Assembly: GCA_029983695.1 (NCBI GenBank)
Contig: JASBZB010000009.1
Location: 1 to 64,000, forward strand
Direction of reading: 5' to 3'
Origin: Lutispora sp003527145
Lineage (GTDB): Bacteria > Bacillota > Clostridia > Lutisporales > Lutisporaceae
Length of the DNA stretch: 64,000 bases
Part shown: one piece after another, positions 25,431 to 33,995 of the stretch
Numbering within the stretch: the stretch's first letter is position 1
How the letters are laid out: the number at the start of each line of letters is the position of its first letter
Translations under genes and position numbers: made by a program
The notes under the pieces: model-generated
The model's database searches: none
The model's input: the letters and a program-made list of their open reading frames with translations, nothing else
Told to the model about the DNA's origin: nothing

Positions 25431-26399
25431 TTAGCCCTCCAGCTTCTCTCTCAGATTCTTTTTTGCATAAACTGCACAGCCCAGAGCATTATCGGTGGCA
25501 CACCTTTTATGGGAAAAAACAGGCTTTATATTATATGCCTTTAGTCTGGGGCTATTCGATAAATACTCAATAATTGTGCTGTTTGATGAAACCCCTCCGA
25601 TGAAAAGAACATCCTCCCACCCTATTAAGCTCTTTGAATTGACGAGAGTTTCTTCAACCGACTTTGCAATACATAAAAATACAGCTTTTGAAAGCTTAGC
25701 CTTATCATATTGCTTTGATTTAATGATTTTTTGCGCAAAGGTTTCTGGCCCTGAAAAACTAGCATAGCTATCTTTAACTGAAAAAGGGATAGATATATCC
25801 ACTTCTTTTTCTGATTCAGACAGCATGTCCATCTCTTTTCCGCAAGGAAAATCAAGTCCCATTGCTACTCCTAGCCTATCTATAAATTGTCCTGCCTTTA
25901 AATCGGAAGAACCTCCTATAACCTTTACTGCCATTTTCTCATATCCCTCCACTAAAAGCAGCTCTGTGGTTCCGCCGGACATATGATATGCCAAAAATGG
26001 CTTATCCGGAACAAGCTGCTGAGACCACAAGCCAGAGAGAATATGATTTTCCTGATGAGACAGTAAAAACAACGGTGCTTTTAAACATAGGCCCATTACT
26101 TTGCCTATATGTAAACCACTATTAAAAACAGGCATATAGGAATCAGGATTATTTCTCGGCTTGGAGCTTACCCCTATAGCTTTTATGTGAGATGCATCAA
26201 AGCTGCCAAATAAATCTTCCAATAGTACGTCCAAATTCTCAATATGCTGATAAATCGCATCCGATTGGCGTATGCCTCTTTCCCCTGCTTTTACCTTGAT
26301 CATTATCCTCTCATCCATGACCAAATGCTCTTCGTTATCTATCAAAGCAACAGAAGTAGTATAACAGCTGGTGTCAATACCCATATAATACAAAATCAT
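25431..26399 (-). CDS. TsaD/Kae1-like protein (paralogue), sugar-kinase fold
   Basis: ASKHA-fold protein of the TsaD/Kae1 family; TsaD catalyses threonylcarbamoyl-adenosine formation on tRNA A37. The ATP- and metal-site landmarks are recognisable: MGIDTSCYTTS at the N-terminus, SHQENHILSG (the HxExH metal site, near residue 109-118), HMSGGTTEL, and GGVSSNSTI near the C-terminus. It is a divergent form that commonly sits before xseA in Clostridia, in addition to the regular tsaD elsewhere. Length 322 matches. Overlaps nusB by four bases (ATGA). Whether it acts on tRNA or another acceptor is not known. Confidence 0.75.
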   Translation of the reverse strand: MILYYMGIDTSCYTTSVALIDNEEHLVMDERIMIKVKAGERGIRQSDAIYQHIENLDVLLEDLFGSFDASHIKAIGVSSKPRNNPDSYMPVFNSGLHIGKVMGLCLKAPLFLLSHQENHILSGLWSQQLVPDKPFLAYHMSGGTTELLLVEGYEKMAVKVIGGSSDLKAGQFIDRLGVAMGLDFPCGKEMDMLSESEKEVDISIPFSVKDSYASFSGPETFAQKIIKSKQYDKAKLSKAVFLCIAKSVEETLVNSKSLIGWEDVLFIGGVSSNSTIIEYLSNSPRLKAYNIKPVFSHKRCATDNALGCAVYAKKNLREKLEG

Positions 26400-26860
26400 T
26401 CACCTGACTTATTAATTTCTCTTTGTACTTTCCCCAATACTCCATTAATGAAACTGCCGGAATCATCGGTTCCAAATACTTTACCGAGCTCTATTGCTTC
26501 ATTGATCGCAACACTATCAGGAATATCTTGGGAATATAATAGCTCATAAATCGCCATCCGTAAAATAGTAAGATCAACTTTCGCAATTCTATCCATGGTC
26601 CACGATTTAAGATTGCTCTTGATCATATAATCTATTTTCTCTACATTTTCAAGAGTGCCTCTTACTAAATCATAGAAAAACTTTTTATCCCTTTCGTTCA
26701 GCTCATTAAAAGGTATATGTTCATCTTCTTCTTGAATCAGAAAAATATTAGGCTCTTCAGATATGTCTTTAAATATTTCTTCTATATCATCATCATTGAA
26801 ATGAAAGCTGAAGATTATCTTAAAAGCACTCTGCCTTAGTAAACGTCTGCTCATAAGCAC
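26396..26860 (-). CDS. nusB: Transcription antitermination factor NusB
   Basis: Small helical protein that binds boxA RNA and helps rRNA antitermination. Signature residues MSRRLLRQSAFKIIFSF at the N-terminus and a C-terminal helical half ending IRLRMAIYELL-type (here ILRMAIYELLYSQDIPDSVAINEAIELGKVFG). 154 residues, slightly longer than the usual 130-150 owing to an acidic insertion near residue 30-55. The listed start is GTG at 26860 with AGGAGG at 8 bases; ATG at 26854 is the alternative. Confidence 0.94.
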   Translation of the reverse strand: MLMSRRLLRQSAFKIIFSFHFNDDDIEEIFKDISEEPNIFLIQEEDEHIPFNELNERDKKFFYDLVRGTLENVEKIDYMIKSNLKSWTMDRIAKVDLTILRMAIYELLYSQDIPDSVAINEAIELGKVFGTDDSGSFINGVLGKVQREINKSGE

Positions 26861-26872
26861 ATTGTATCCTCC

Positions 26873-27100
26873 TTATTTTTTACCATATGAATTGAGCAAT
26901 CTTTCAATAAATTGCACTATATCTTCTTTATTATCTATTTTCTTACCAAAATAATAACCCATAGCTATACAAATTGACAAAAGGAGCGTTTTAAAAAAGC
27001 CTAGGGTCAGCAAAAAGATACCTACCAGGAAACCGATCAATGCGCCAATTATCTTTCCTTGGTGAGAAATAATAATAGCCGCCAATTTATCCTTATTCAT
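26873..27100 (-). CDS. DUF2273 small membrane protein
   Basis: A 75-residue protein with two closely spaced hydrophobic segments (about residues 15-31 and 36-50) containing a GKIIGALIGFLVGIF pattern, then YFGKKID and a C-terminal amphipathic helix. This matches the DUF2273 family, regularly found beside amaP and asp23/gls24 genes, as here. Probable membrane partner of the Asp23-AmaP assembly. Two bases separate it from amaP. Start ATG at 27100. Confidence 0.85.
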   Translation of the reverse strand: MNKDKLAAIIISHQGKIIGALIGFLVGIFLLTLGFFKTLLLSICIAMGYYFGKKIDNKEDIVQFIERLLNSYGKK

Positions 27101-27102
27101 AT

Positions 27103-27639
27103 CTAGCCTACCCTTCTCTTGCCGGAATTATTTGTATTATCAACAAATACAACCACTTCTTTTACATTTATTTCTGCAGTTCTTTCAATGGCTTCCTTAA
27201 TGTTTCCCTGTATTTCTTTCGAAACCTCGGGTATGAGAGCATCTATAGCAAAACTAGCAGTGATATCAATAGATACTTCGCCGCCTTCGTTGCTTACCTG
27301 GATCTTTGCTTCTTTAATGCTGCCAATATTTCTTATGCTTGAAAGTGCAATAGTCTTAATAGTATTAAAAGATATCCTTATTTCACCCATTTCTGTTTCC
27401 TTCGAAATATAATCATAGGAATTGGTGCTTGATGAAGTAATTTTAAAGATAAATCTCAAAGATAACAACAATAGAACCATTGATATGAGAGTCATACCAT
27501 TGCTCTCAAAAATAAAACGGCGCAACATTTCACTATATTGGGAGGACAAAAATGGCAAAGGCATAAATATAAACAAGAAAGAGAAAATTGCAACGATCAT
27601 AGATAAAACTAATAACAAAAGCCTGTCTAGTATATTCAT
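27103..27639 (-). CDS. amaP: Alkaline shock response membrane anchor protein AmaP
   Basis: AmaP anchors Asp23 at the membrane. Two N-terminal membrane helices (residues 6-26 and 52-68) are followed by a soluble part related to the Asp23 fold with the alternating pattern ISFNTIKTIALSSIRNIGSI...VSIDITASF and a C-terminal INVKEVVVFVDN strand. 178 residues. Sits between the Asp23 gene and DUF2273, the family order. Envelope stress is the known context in Staphylococcus; in Clostridia the function is largely untested. Start ATG at 27639 with AGGAGA. Confidence 0.87.
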   Translation of the reverse strand: MNILDRLLLLVLSMIVAIFSFLFIFMPLPFLSSQYSEMLRRFIFESNGMTLISMVLLLLSLRFIFKITSSSTNSYDYISKETEMGEIRISFNTIKTIALSSIRNIGSIKEAKIQVSNEGGEVSIDITASFAIDALIPEVSKEIQGNIKEAIERTAEINVKEVVVFVDNTNNSGKRRVG

Positions 27640-27665
27640 ATGTATCTCCTTTCATGGAAATATTT

Positions 27666-27700
27666 AAACTAACCCCCTGAATAATTCAGAGGGTTAGTTT
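27666..27700 (-). terminator. hairpin between asp23-family gene and amaP
   Basis: Sixteen-base arms with a single mismatch (AAACTAACCCCCTGAA and its partner) around a TAA loop, just after the Asp23-family stop codon. On the minus strand only a short T-run follows, so it likely gives partial termination and sets a ratio between Asp23 and AmaP. Confidence 0.6.
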
Positions 27701-27706
27701 TTAATG

Positions 27707-28108
27707 CTATTTTACTCTTAATGTTCCATCTTCTTCTTTGATTTCTCTTTCTATATTTACACCCTGTATATGAATATTTACTTCAACAACATTAAGCCCC
27801 GTCATAGTTTCAACAGCCTTTTTAACATTTTCCTGAACCTGCCATGCAATATCAGGTATCCTGACCCCATATTCAACTATAACATATAAATCTATAGCGG
27901 TTTCCTTCTCACCAACTTCAACTTTGATCCCTTTTGAAGGGCTTTTTTTCCCAAGCATTTCGGTTATACTATCGGCTATCCCGCCGCTCATTCCAACAAT
28001 ACCTTTTATCTCTTTAGCGGCTATTTCTGCAATTATCGCAACCACATCATCCGCAATCCTGACAGCCCCAAAATCATTTATATTGTTATCACTTTGCAAA
28101 TTATGCAC
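27707..28108 (-). CDS. Asp23/Gls24 family envelope stress protein
   Basis: 133-residue cytoplasmic Asp23-family protein, which forms a membrane-associated layer through AmaP. Family landmarks: VRIADDVVAIIAEIAAKEIKG at about 16-36, KGIKVEVGEKETAIDLYVIVEYG, and WQVQENVKKAVETMTGLNVVEVNIHIQGV. Start ATG at 28108. First gene of the small asp23-amaP-DUF2273 cluster, downstream of spoIIIAH; an attenuating hairpin follows. Often named YqhY in Bacillus, where it is linked to acetyl-CoA carboxylase balance, so a metabolic role is also possible. Confidence 0.9.
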   Translation of the reverse strand: MHNLQSDNNINDFGAVRIADDVVAIIAEIAAKEIKGIVGMSGGIADSITEMLGKKSPSKGIKVEVGEKETAIDLYVIVEYGVRIPDIAWQVQENVKKAVETMTGLNVVEVNIHIQGVNIEREIKEEDGTLRVK

Positions 28109-28175
28109 CCCCAGTTTATTCGCATTTTTTCCTAATATGTATTATAGCAGAATAATATTTAATTTACAAATATAA

Positions 28176-28763
28176 CTAATCCTTCAGCATAATTTTAATA
28201 TTGCTCGCCGGTATCTTCGTGTTTGTCATAACTATATCTTGTATTTTTGCCACACTTGCCGGAGTTAACTCTTTAGCTTCCACTACTACTGTAGCACTAT
28301 CATCTGTCAAAAAAACCAAAGCATCCTTGAAGCCGCGAGCCAAAATCAAGTTTTCAATTATCATCTCTTTTTCCGTCAAAGCAACAATCTTTACAATTTC
28401 CTCTTGAGCAAGGGTCTTAAAAGTCGGCTCAGCTTTATCACTGTCTATAATATTCTGCCACATATCATATTCCTTTGTCCTGTTCTTATCTCTTTCAAGC
28501 TTGTATTCGGTGAAAAATGAAGAAACCTCTTGATCATCCTCTCCTTTGCTCTCTACTACTGTCACGCTGCCCTCCTTGTTATTGCCTGCAACTTCGGCAG
28601 CATCATTATAGGCAGGAAATTCGGATAAGTCATTTTCATCGATATCAAATCCCAATGGTTCATATTTTGTGCTCATGAACGCATTATATGCATATCCGAT
28701 TACAAATAGCATTAAAACAAGGGAACAAATAGCAATTGTTTTTCTGCTCAGTTTAAATTTCAT
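28176..28763 (-). CDS. spoIIIAH: Stage III sporulation protein AH
   Basis: Mother-cell component of the A-Q channel that meets SpoIIQ from the forespore. One N-terminal membrane helix (residues 8-26) and a C-terminal EscJ/PrgK-like ring-building motif domain (about residues 105-195, with EIVKIVALTEKEMIIENLILARGFKDAL and the last ASNIKIMLKD). 195 residues. Last gene of the eight-gene spoIIIA operon, 12 bases from spoIIIAG. Start ATG at 28763. Confidence 0.95.
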   Translation of the reverse strand: MKFKLSRKTIAICSLVLMLFVIGYAYNAFMSTKYEPLGFDIDENDLSEFPAYNDAAEVAGNNKEGSVTVVESKGEDDQEVSSFFTEYKLERDKNRTKEYDMWQNIIDSDKAEPTFKTLAQEEIVKIVALTEKEMIIENLILARGFKDALVFLTDDSATVVVEAKELTPASVAKIQDIVMTNTKIPASNIKIMLKD

Positions 28764-28775
28764 ACATTATACCCC

Positions 28776-29387
28776 CTATTTATTTGTTTCAAGTACAGTT
28801 ACTCTGTAAGCAGGAACATCAAGAACAGTTTGAACTGCTTCACTGATTTTTAGCTTAACTTTAGAATTCCTGGCACCTTCCGCTACTACGATTACCCCCT
28901 TGATTTCAGGATTTATTTCTTTTACTACTATAGGCTGAGAACTGCCTCCCTGTTGGTTTACCATTACTGTTTTATCATCAATGCTGGATTCGTTTATAAC
29001 CCTTGTGCCTCCATTTGTATCTTTTTCATCCGTTATTTTATCTACGCGTGAATTATCTTTTTGTGTTACCAATTCTTTTCCGCTCTTATAGGTTATCATA
29101 ACCGATACCTTGCCTGCCCCTGATATTTTACTGAGTATGGAAGAAAGCTGTTTTTCGATTTCTGAGCCATAGTTACCTTCCCTATTCATGTAATCAGTAT
29201 TCATCTCCTTATCCTTGCTGTCAAAGCTCTCAAATTCAGAACCCTTGCTGTCTTTAGCCATATCATTATAGAAGTTTGCAACTATTACTAAAGCAACTCC
29301 CATGCAAAGCAAAATCACAATATTGGTGTATAGCTTTTTGTTATTGTCTATCATAAATTTTTCTTTAAGCCATTCAAGTATTTTCAT
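28776..29387 (-). CDS. spoIIIAG: Stage III sporulation protein AG
   Basis: Ring-forming component of the SpoIIIA channel. One membrane helix (about 21-38), a low-complexity linker (about 55-75) and a RBM-like domain with the signature ISGAGKVSVMITYKSGKE (about 90-107) and GVIVVAEGARNSKVKLKISEAVQTVLDVPAYRVTVL at the end. 203 residues. The central insertion with RVIN...DDKTVMVN forms the family's beta-triangle. Start ATG at 29387, 11 bases after spoIIIAF. Confidence 0.95.
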   Translation of the reverse strand: MKILEWLKEKFMIDNNKKLYTNIVILLCMGVALVIVANFYNDMAKDSKGSEFESFDSKDKEMNTDYMNREGNYGSEIEKQLSSILSKISGAGKVSVMITYKSGKELVTQKDNSRVDKITDEKDTNGGTRVINESSIDDKTVMVNQQGGSSQPIVVKEINPEIKGVIVVAEGARNSKVKLKISEAVQTVLDVPAYRVTVLETNK

Positions 29388-29398
29388 ATAAGAACCCC

Positions 29399-30037
29399 CT
29401 ACTCTTTTTCGACGGCAAGTTTTACTTGTATTTTGTTTTTATCTATGCCAAGCATTTTGCTCAACATTTCGCATATCTCATCTGACGATGTCTTTTCATT
29501 CAAATTATATTCCTTCTCCTCCTTATAAATTACCTTTTCATCATTTCCTATCTTTACTTTTTTTATTTTTTCAATTTGGCTCATTTCTTCACCTGGACAG
29601 ATTATAACTTGAACATCGTTCAGCAAGCCAAATTCACTGCTTTTCTTATCTTTATTTATATTTAATATCACTTCTATATTTTTTTTATCAATGGACTTTT
29701 TATATGAAACTGCTGTTATTATCTGCTCAATAAGCTTTGATTTATAAAGCTCCAAGGCTTTATCTTTCTGATATGTGCTCAGAACTTCTTTCTCATTTAT
29801 GTGACTTTTATTGTCTAATTTTATGCTGGTTTCCAGATAGCTTTTTTCGAAATCAAACCTGATATTTTTTATGTTTATTAAGGGCTGTATGATGGCCAGC
29901 AGCACAAAAATTCCTATGATGACCCTTACATACTGCTTTATGCTCCCCTCCGGCAGGATTATATCAGTTATGATAACAAATATTGTAATTACAACGATGT
30001 TTATAACCCATGGCCTCAAAAGCTCAATCAATAACAA
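29399..30037 (-). CDS. spoIIIAF: Stage III sporulation protein AF
   Basis: Membrane component of the SpoIIIA complex with two N-terminal transmembrane helices (residues 9-28 and 34-52), PEGSIKQYVRVIIGIFVLLAI being typical, and a C-terminal soluble domain. 212 residues. Immediately downstream of spoIIIAE (four bases). Start at 30037 gives MLLIELLRPWVINIVVI, the family beginning. Confidence 0.92.
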   Translation of the reverse strand: MLLIELLRPWVINIVVITIFVIITDIILPEGSIKQYVRVIIGIFVLLAIIQPLINIKNIRFDFEKSYLETSIKLDNKSHINEKEVLSTYQKDKALELYKSKLIEQIITAVSYKKSIDKKNIEVILNINKDKKSSEFGLLNDVQVIICPGEEMSQIEKIKKVKIGNDEKVIYKEEKEYNLNEKTSSDEICEMLSKMLGIDKNKIQVKLAVEKE

Positions 30038-30041
30038 TCAC

Positions 30042-31202
30042 CTACCTCATCATGACAGTCATATTTCCTATTCCCATGATCACCGTTATTGAAATAAAAA
30101 ATAATATGCCTACCGAAACTACACAGCATAGCATAATAAATATGGAAGTGCTGATGTCATTAATGCATTGTACCAATTCATTATCCACAATGGGTTGTAT
30201 TAATGCACCTGAAACCTTATATATAGCAAAAATAGAGAAAATTTTTATCAATGGGAAAAGACATATCATTAATATTATAAAAAGCCCTGCAATGCTTATG
30301 CCGTTTTTAATTATCAGGGAACAGCTCATGACCGTGTCAAATGCTTCCGATAAAAAATCTCCAATAATAGGCACAAAGCTGTCAACCGCAAATTTTGCTG
30401 TCTTTGCAGCCAAACCATCCAATGATGATGCGGCTAATCCCTGCACCGAAATAATTCCTGTAAATATTGTGAGCATTATGCCCAGCATGCCTACAGCTAC
30501 ACCTCTTACTAATGATGCAAGCTTGGATATTTTTATCTTCTCTGAAATATTGCTTACAATGGACAGAACAGCAGAAAACATAACCATAGGTATCACTGTC
30601 ATCTTTATAATGGTCGCAATTAAAGTTAAAGAAGTATAAACGATAGGTTGAAACAAGGATGATGAAGTTATGCCTCCCACAGACAAAAGCAATGTTATCA
30701 ATGTAGGCAATAAAGATTGCATGAAGCTCACCATCTTATCTATGGTGCTTATGCATAATTTGCTAACTATGCTGAAGCTGCCTATAGCAAGAATGATGAT
30801 GAGCACGTAACACACGCTGTATGCTATCTTGCCGACAGATTCATCATTGAATCCGGCATGAAGATTTTGAAGGATTGCACAAAAAACGGACAATATCATT
30901 ATCTTCCCGAGGAGATCAAGGTTCTGTGCCAACTCTCTCCATAAAAACAGCCATAGCTTGCTGAATATTGCTTTAAGACTTAAAGAACCTGAATCTATAT
31001 ATACAGATTTTATTATTTCTTTGATGCTTATTTCAGTAATCATACCTTCCGAATTGAGCACAATATCATCAGCAAATCTCTGTATTTCATCCACATTCAG
31101 TTGATTCAGCTGCTCATCCAGAAGGTTTTCCATTCCATCTGCATGTACGCTGCCTAAAGTTAAGAATATTAAAAGGCATATTAAAAATAATCTTCTTCTC
31201 AT
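30042..31202 (-). CDS. spoIIIAE: Stage III sporulation protein AE
   Basis: Multi-spanning export-gate-like component of the SpoIIIA channel. Signal-like first segment (residues 3-20), then seven or more membrane helices. Family features include SFMQSLLPTLITLLLSVGG, PIVYTSLTLIATI and DSFVPIIGDFLSEAFDTVM. 386 residues, as expected. 13 bases from spoIIIAD. A 209-residue open frame on the other strand is a shadow of this gene. Confidence 0.95.
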   Translation of the reverse strand: MRRRLFLICLLIFLTLGSVHADGMENLLDEQLNQLNVDEIQRFADDIVLNSEGMITEISIKEIIKSVYIDSGSLSLKAIFSKLWLFLWRELAQNLDLLGKIMILSVFCAILQNLHAGFNDESVGKIAYSVCYVLIIILAIGSFSIVSKLCISTIDKMVSFMQSLLPTLITLLLSVGGITSSSLFQPIVYTSLTLIATIIKMTVIPMVMFSAVLSIVSNISEKIKISKLASLVRGVAVGMLGIMLTIFTGIISVQGLAASSLDGLAAKTAKFAVDSFVPIIGDFLSEAFDTVMSCSLIIKNGISIAGLFIILMICLFPLIKIFSIFAIYKVSGALIQPIVDNELVQCINDISTSIFIMLCCVVSVGILFFISITVIMGIGNMTVMMR

Positions 31203-31214
31203 GTCTTATCACCT

Positions 31215-31601
31215 TCATGGCATAATCTTTATTATGATATCAAACAAGGCAGCATATATCGGTACTGCAATTGCCATGATTAAAACCTTCCCTGCGAATT
31301 CAATCTTTGAAGCAATGGAGCCTTCCCCCGAATCCCTGCATACCTGAGCACCGAACTCAGTAATGTAAGCTATTCCGATCACTTTTAATATTATTGAAAA
31401 ATATAATATATCTACTTCTGCCTTAACCGCATAGCTTTTTAGCACCTCTAAAACCTGCGTAAACTTGCTCAGCATTGAAATGAATATGATCAAACCTGCT
31501 GCAATGCTTACTTGCATAGCCAGTTCAGGCCTGTATTCTTTCAAAACAATGGCTAAAATTGCAGCAACAATACCCAGGGCAACAATTTGCATTATATTCA
31601 T
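31215..31601 (-). CDS. spoIIIAD: Stage III sporulation protein AD
   Basis: 128-residue membrane protein with four hydrophobic segments, related to SpoIIIAC. Contains the family signature YFSIILKVIGIAYITEFGAQVCRDSGEGSIASKIEFAGKV. 13 bases from spoIIIAE and 8 from spoIIIAC. Start ATG at 31601. Confidence 0.95.
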   Translation of the reverse strand: MNIMQIVALGIVAAILAIVLKEYRPELAMQVSIAAGLIIFISMLSKFTQVLEVLKSYAVKAEVDILYFSIILKVIGIAYITEFGAQVCRDSGEGSIASKIEFAGKVLIMAIAVPIYAALFDIIIKIMP

Positions 31602-31609
31602 ACCATCAC

Positions 31610-31804
31610 CTACAGCTGGAACATGGTTCTAACAGTATCAAAGAGGCGGCTGATAAGGCTTATCACCATCATTAAAACGACCACAATCCCTGTCAGAGTA
31701 GTCATCATTGCCATTTCTTCCCTGCCGGAACGGATAAGCACATTATTTAATACGGCAATCACTATTCCAATAGCTGCAATCTTGAAAATTAGATTTACAT
31801 CCAT
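31610..31804 (-). CDS. spoIIIAC: Stage III sporulation protein AC
   Basis: 64-residue membrane protein with two helices, similar to the beginning of SpoIIIAD; the family pattern DVNLIFKIAAIGIVIAVLN followed by LIRSGREEMAMMTTLTGIVVVLMMV is complete. Length is standard. Start ATG at 31804 with GGAGGGTTACAA. Confidence 0.95.
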   Translation of the reverse strand: MDVNLIFKIAAIGIVIAVLNNVLIRSGREEMAMMTTLTGIVVVLMMVISLISRLFDTVRTMFQL

Positions 31805-31817
31805 TTGTAACCCTCCA

Positions 31818-32336
31818 TTAAACCAATATAATCAGTATGGCCGCGCCCAATAAAAAGCCCATACTTTTATACATTTTCTCATTATTTCGTCTCTCATCCT
31901 CAGCTGCTTTTTCATGATGCTCCAATTGGGTATAAAAAAGCTTGAAAAGTTTTTTCTGATCATCAATGTCTGATTTTCCAATAACTCTGCCAAAGCTTTC
32001 TAAGAGCTCCTTATCCATTTTATTTATATATGAATTGGATAAGCTGTCATGCATAGCTTGATTCCACGCTTCCTCCATGCTAAAAAACCTTCTTTTTAAA
32101 AGGTTCTCAGATACAGCAAGAAAAAAATTATTCCAGGGTGCGTCGCTTTTGCATCCTACATTATAGCAAGCATAAGGAATAGGAGTAGCACCATATACGA
32201 TTTCTGTTTCAAGCATTTGCATAGAAAACCTTAGCTTTCTTAACTCTTTGGGCCTTATGCTATACTTCCTCGACATAATAATTCCCAATAAACCGCTTGA
32301 AAGGATTATCAGCAAGGAACCTATTATTTTTATCAT
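31818..32336 (-). CDS. spoIIIAB: Stage III sporulation protein AB
   Basis: 172-residue protein with membrane segments at both ends (residues 1-20 and 155-172) and a helical cytoplasmic middle, related to type II secretion GspF halves. Typical features: RPKELRKLRFSMQMLETEIVYGATPI near residue 30-55 and ESFGRVIGKSDIDDQ near 115. Overlaps spoIIIAA by four bases. Start ATG at 32336. Confidence 0.94.
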   Translation of the reverse strand: MIKIIGSLLIILSSGLLGIIMSRKYSIRPKELRKLRFSMQMLETEIVYGATPIPYACYNVGCKSDAPWNNFFLAVSENLLKRRFFSMEEAWNQAMHDSLSNSYINKMDKELLESFGRVIGKSDIDDQKKLFKLFYTQLEHHEKAAEDERRNNEKMYKSMGFLLGAAILIILV

Positions 32337-33325
32337 TGACTGCCTACCCCCTGCTTAGTATTTAAATAAAGCACTCTTCCCTCCCTGTCATAAATTTTTT
32401 CAATAGTTCCTACTCCTTGGCTTCTCCCTAAAATTACTATCCTTTCAAAGAAGTTGCAGTGTATTTTTTGCAGTTCTATCTTTTTCTCAAGGTCGTCTAT
32501 GCCATTTCCATGCATTGTAGCAATAATCTTTACCCCTGCATTAGCACCTTCCAAAAGAGCATCAGCATCCTCTTTTTTGCCGATTTCATCCGTTGCAATA
32601 ATATCAGGCGACATTGATCTTATCATCATGATTATGCCTTGGGATTTGGGGCAAGCATCTAAAACATCTGTTCTGATCCCTACATCATTTCGCGGCTCTC
32701 CCATAAAGCATGCCGCAATCTCCGATCTTTCATCTATCAAACCGACCTTGAAGCCGGTCACATTTATTGAATTAATACCATTGCTCAGCTGCCTGATTAT
32801 ATCCCTTAGCAAAGTAGTTTTCCCGCATTGGGGAGGCGACATGATCAAGGTGTTATATATGCTTGACGGAGAAGCAACAATATGAGGCATCACCTCATTC
32901 CCTGCCCCCAGGATTTCCTTAGCTATCCTATAATTAATAAAGGAAATGTCCTTGATAGTTTTAACATTTCCATTCTCTATAACTACCCTGCCGGAAATTC
33001 CTATCCTATGGCCGCCTGGAATTGTAATATAACCGTTTTTTAATTCCTCACCAAAAGAATAGACAGAAAAGCCTTGAATAATCTCTGATGCCTTTTTAAC
33101 ATCCTCCATTGTCACTACATAGGCTCTGCCGGCTTCATTTGTTAACTCCCCATAGCTATCCATAAATCGACTCCAATAGCCTCCCGATACTATCAGAGGT
33201 TTATTTAATCTCAATCTTATTTCCTCTGCATACGCCATTTGCTCAGATGTGCATTCTTTTATCATCTGTTGTATCTTAGGAGGCAGAAAGTTCATAACTT
33301 CATCCATCGGTCTTTTATGCTGCAA
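32333..33325 (-). CDS. spoIIIAA: Stage III sporulation protein AA (ATPase)
   Basis: AAA-type secretion ATPase (GspE/VirB11-like) energising the SpoIIIA channel. Walker A variant SPPQCGKTTLLRDI (about 163-176), Walker B region DIIATDEIGKKEDADAL (about 232-248), then ATMHGNGIDDLEK. 330 residues. The start is a TTG at 33325 after GAGGAGAGG; ATG at codon 7 is possible but lacks a site. First gene of the spoIIIA operon; a sigma-E-like promoter is seen 39 bases upstream. Confidence 0.95.
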   Translation of the reverse strand: MQHKRPMDEVMNFLPPKIQQMIKECTSEQMAYAEEIRLRLNKPLIVSGGYWSRFMDSYGELTNEAGRAYVVTMEDVKKASEIIQGFSVYSFGEELKNGYITIPGGHRIGISGRVVIENGNVKTIKDISFINYRIAKEILGAGNEVMPHIVASPSSIYNTLIMSPPQCGKTTLLRDIIRQLSNGINSINVTGFKVGLIDERSEIAACFMGEPRNDVGIRTDVLDACPKSQGIIMMIRSMSPDIIATDEIGKKEDADALLEGANAGVKIIATMHGNGIDDLEKKIELQKIHCNFFERIVILGRSQGVGTIEKIYDREGRVLYLNTKQGVGSQ

Positions 33326-33363
33326 GTTTGTCCTCTCCTCAAATTATTATTTGATTTGTACTA

Positions 33364-33392
33364 ATAATATGACAGGTATTCTTAAAAAATTA
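33364..33392 (-). promoter_or_regulatory. candidate sigma-E promoter for spoIIIA operon
   Basis: On the minus strand TAATTTT (33392-33386), 14 bases, then CATATTAT (33371-33364). Compared with the Bacillus sigma-E consensus KMATATT-N14-CATACAMT this is 6 of 7 and 6 of 8. The start would fall about 30 bases before the TTG of spoIIIAA. spoIIIA is a sigma-E operon in Bacillus. Confidence 0.5.
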
Positions 33393-33404
33393 CGCTTTAA
33401 AGAT

Positions 33405-33439
33405 AAAAAAACTTCCGAGAAAACAATTCTCGGAAGTTT
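33405..33439 (-). terminator. terminator after the zinc-ribbon gene
   Basis: AAACTTCCGAGA pairs with TCTCGGAAGTTT across a 7-base loop, 14 bases beyond the stop of the gene at 33453, followed on the minus strand by more T residues. Separates it from the spoIIIA operon. Confidence 0.85.
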
Positions 33440-33452
33440 TAAATATTATATA

Positions 33453-33863
33453 TTATTCATCACAACAGCAATCGTGATGGCAGCAATCCACATCTATTTC
33501 AATGGGTTCATGGCAATTTGGGCAAAAAACTTCTTCTCCCTTATCTAGAACTTCTTCATCCAAATATACATATTCATTGCAATGAGGGCATTCAACTTCA
33601 ATGAAGCCATAGTCATCATCGTCATAATCATCTTCGTCTTCATCAAAAAGCTCATCTTCAACATTGGATAGATCTTCATCTATAGCTTCTACATATTCAT
33701 CCAATTCTTCCTGGGATTCATTCAATTCATTTATAGCATCGGCAAAATCACTGAGTACATCAATGATGTTTGTGATTACTTTTCCTTCCTTAGTGCTGTT
33801 TTCGATGCCTAAACCTTCAACTAAACCTCTGAGGTAAGCAACTCTTTCATATAGGTATTCCAT
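33453..33863 (-). CDS. CD1247-type zinc-ribbon acidic protein
   Basis: Small cytoplasmic protein with an N-terminal helical domain of the CD1247 family (MEYLYERVAYLRGLVEGLGI), a very acidic linker DEDEDDYDDDDYG, and a C-terminal zinc ribbon with CPHC...CPNC and a His/Cys-rich tail (DCCHHDCCCDE) able to bind metal. The frame extends to 33872, but the ATG at 33863 has AAGGAG nine bases upstream and is preferred; 136 residues. It lies between efp and spoIIIAA, the usual clostridial position. Function unknown; a metal-sensing role is speculative. A strong terminator follows. Confidence 0.8.
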   Translation of the reverse strand: MEYLYERVAYLRGLVEGLGIENSTKEGKVITNIIDVLSDFADAINELNESQEELDEYVEAIDEDLSNVEDELFDEDEDDYDDDDYGFIEVECPHCNEYVYLDEEVLDKGEEVFCPNCHEPIEIDVDCCHHDCCCDE

Positions 33864-33995
33864 CGAGTTCATCTCCTTCTTTTCTTTTTTTTATAAGCCA
33901 AAGGAAAGTCTAATTTTTGTTAAATATAAGCTTTCCGTTATGGTTTTCTTCAAACGATTCTCAATGCTTTAATAGGACCCTATCTTATTATTCCA

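Noticed and set aside
30010..30639. 209-residue plus-strand open frame over spoIIIAE, and similar long shadows at 7175-7756 and 56065-56667
   Set aside because: They lie entirely antisense to well-matched genes, have no ribosome-binding site support and no recognisable motifs.
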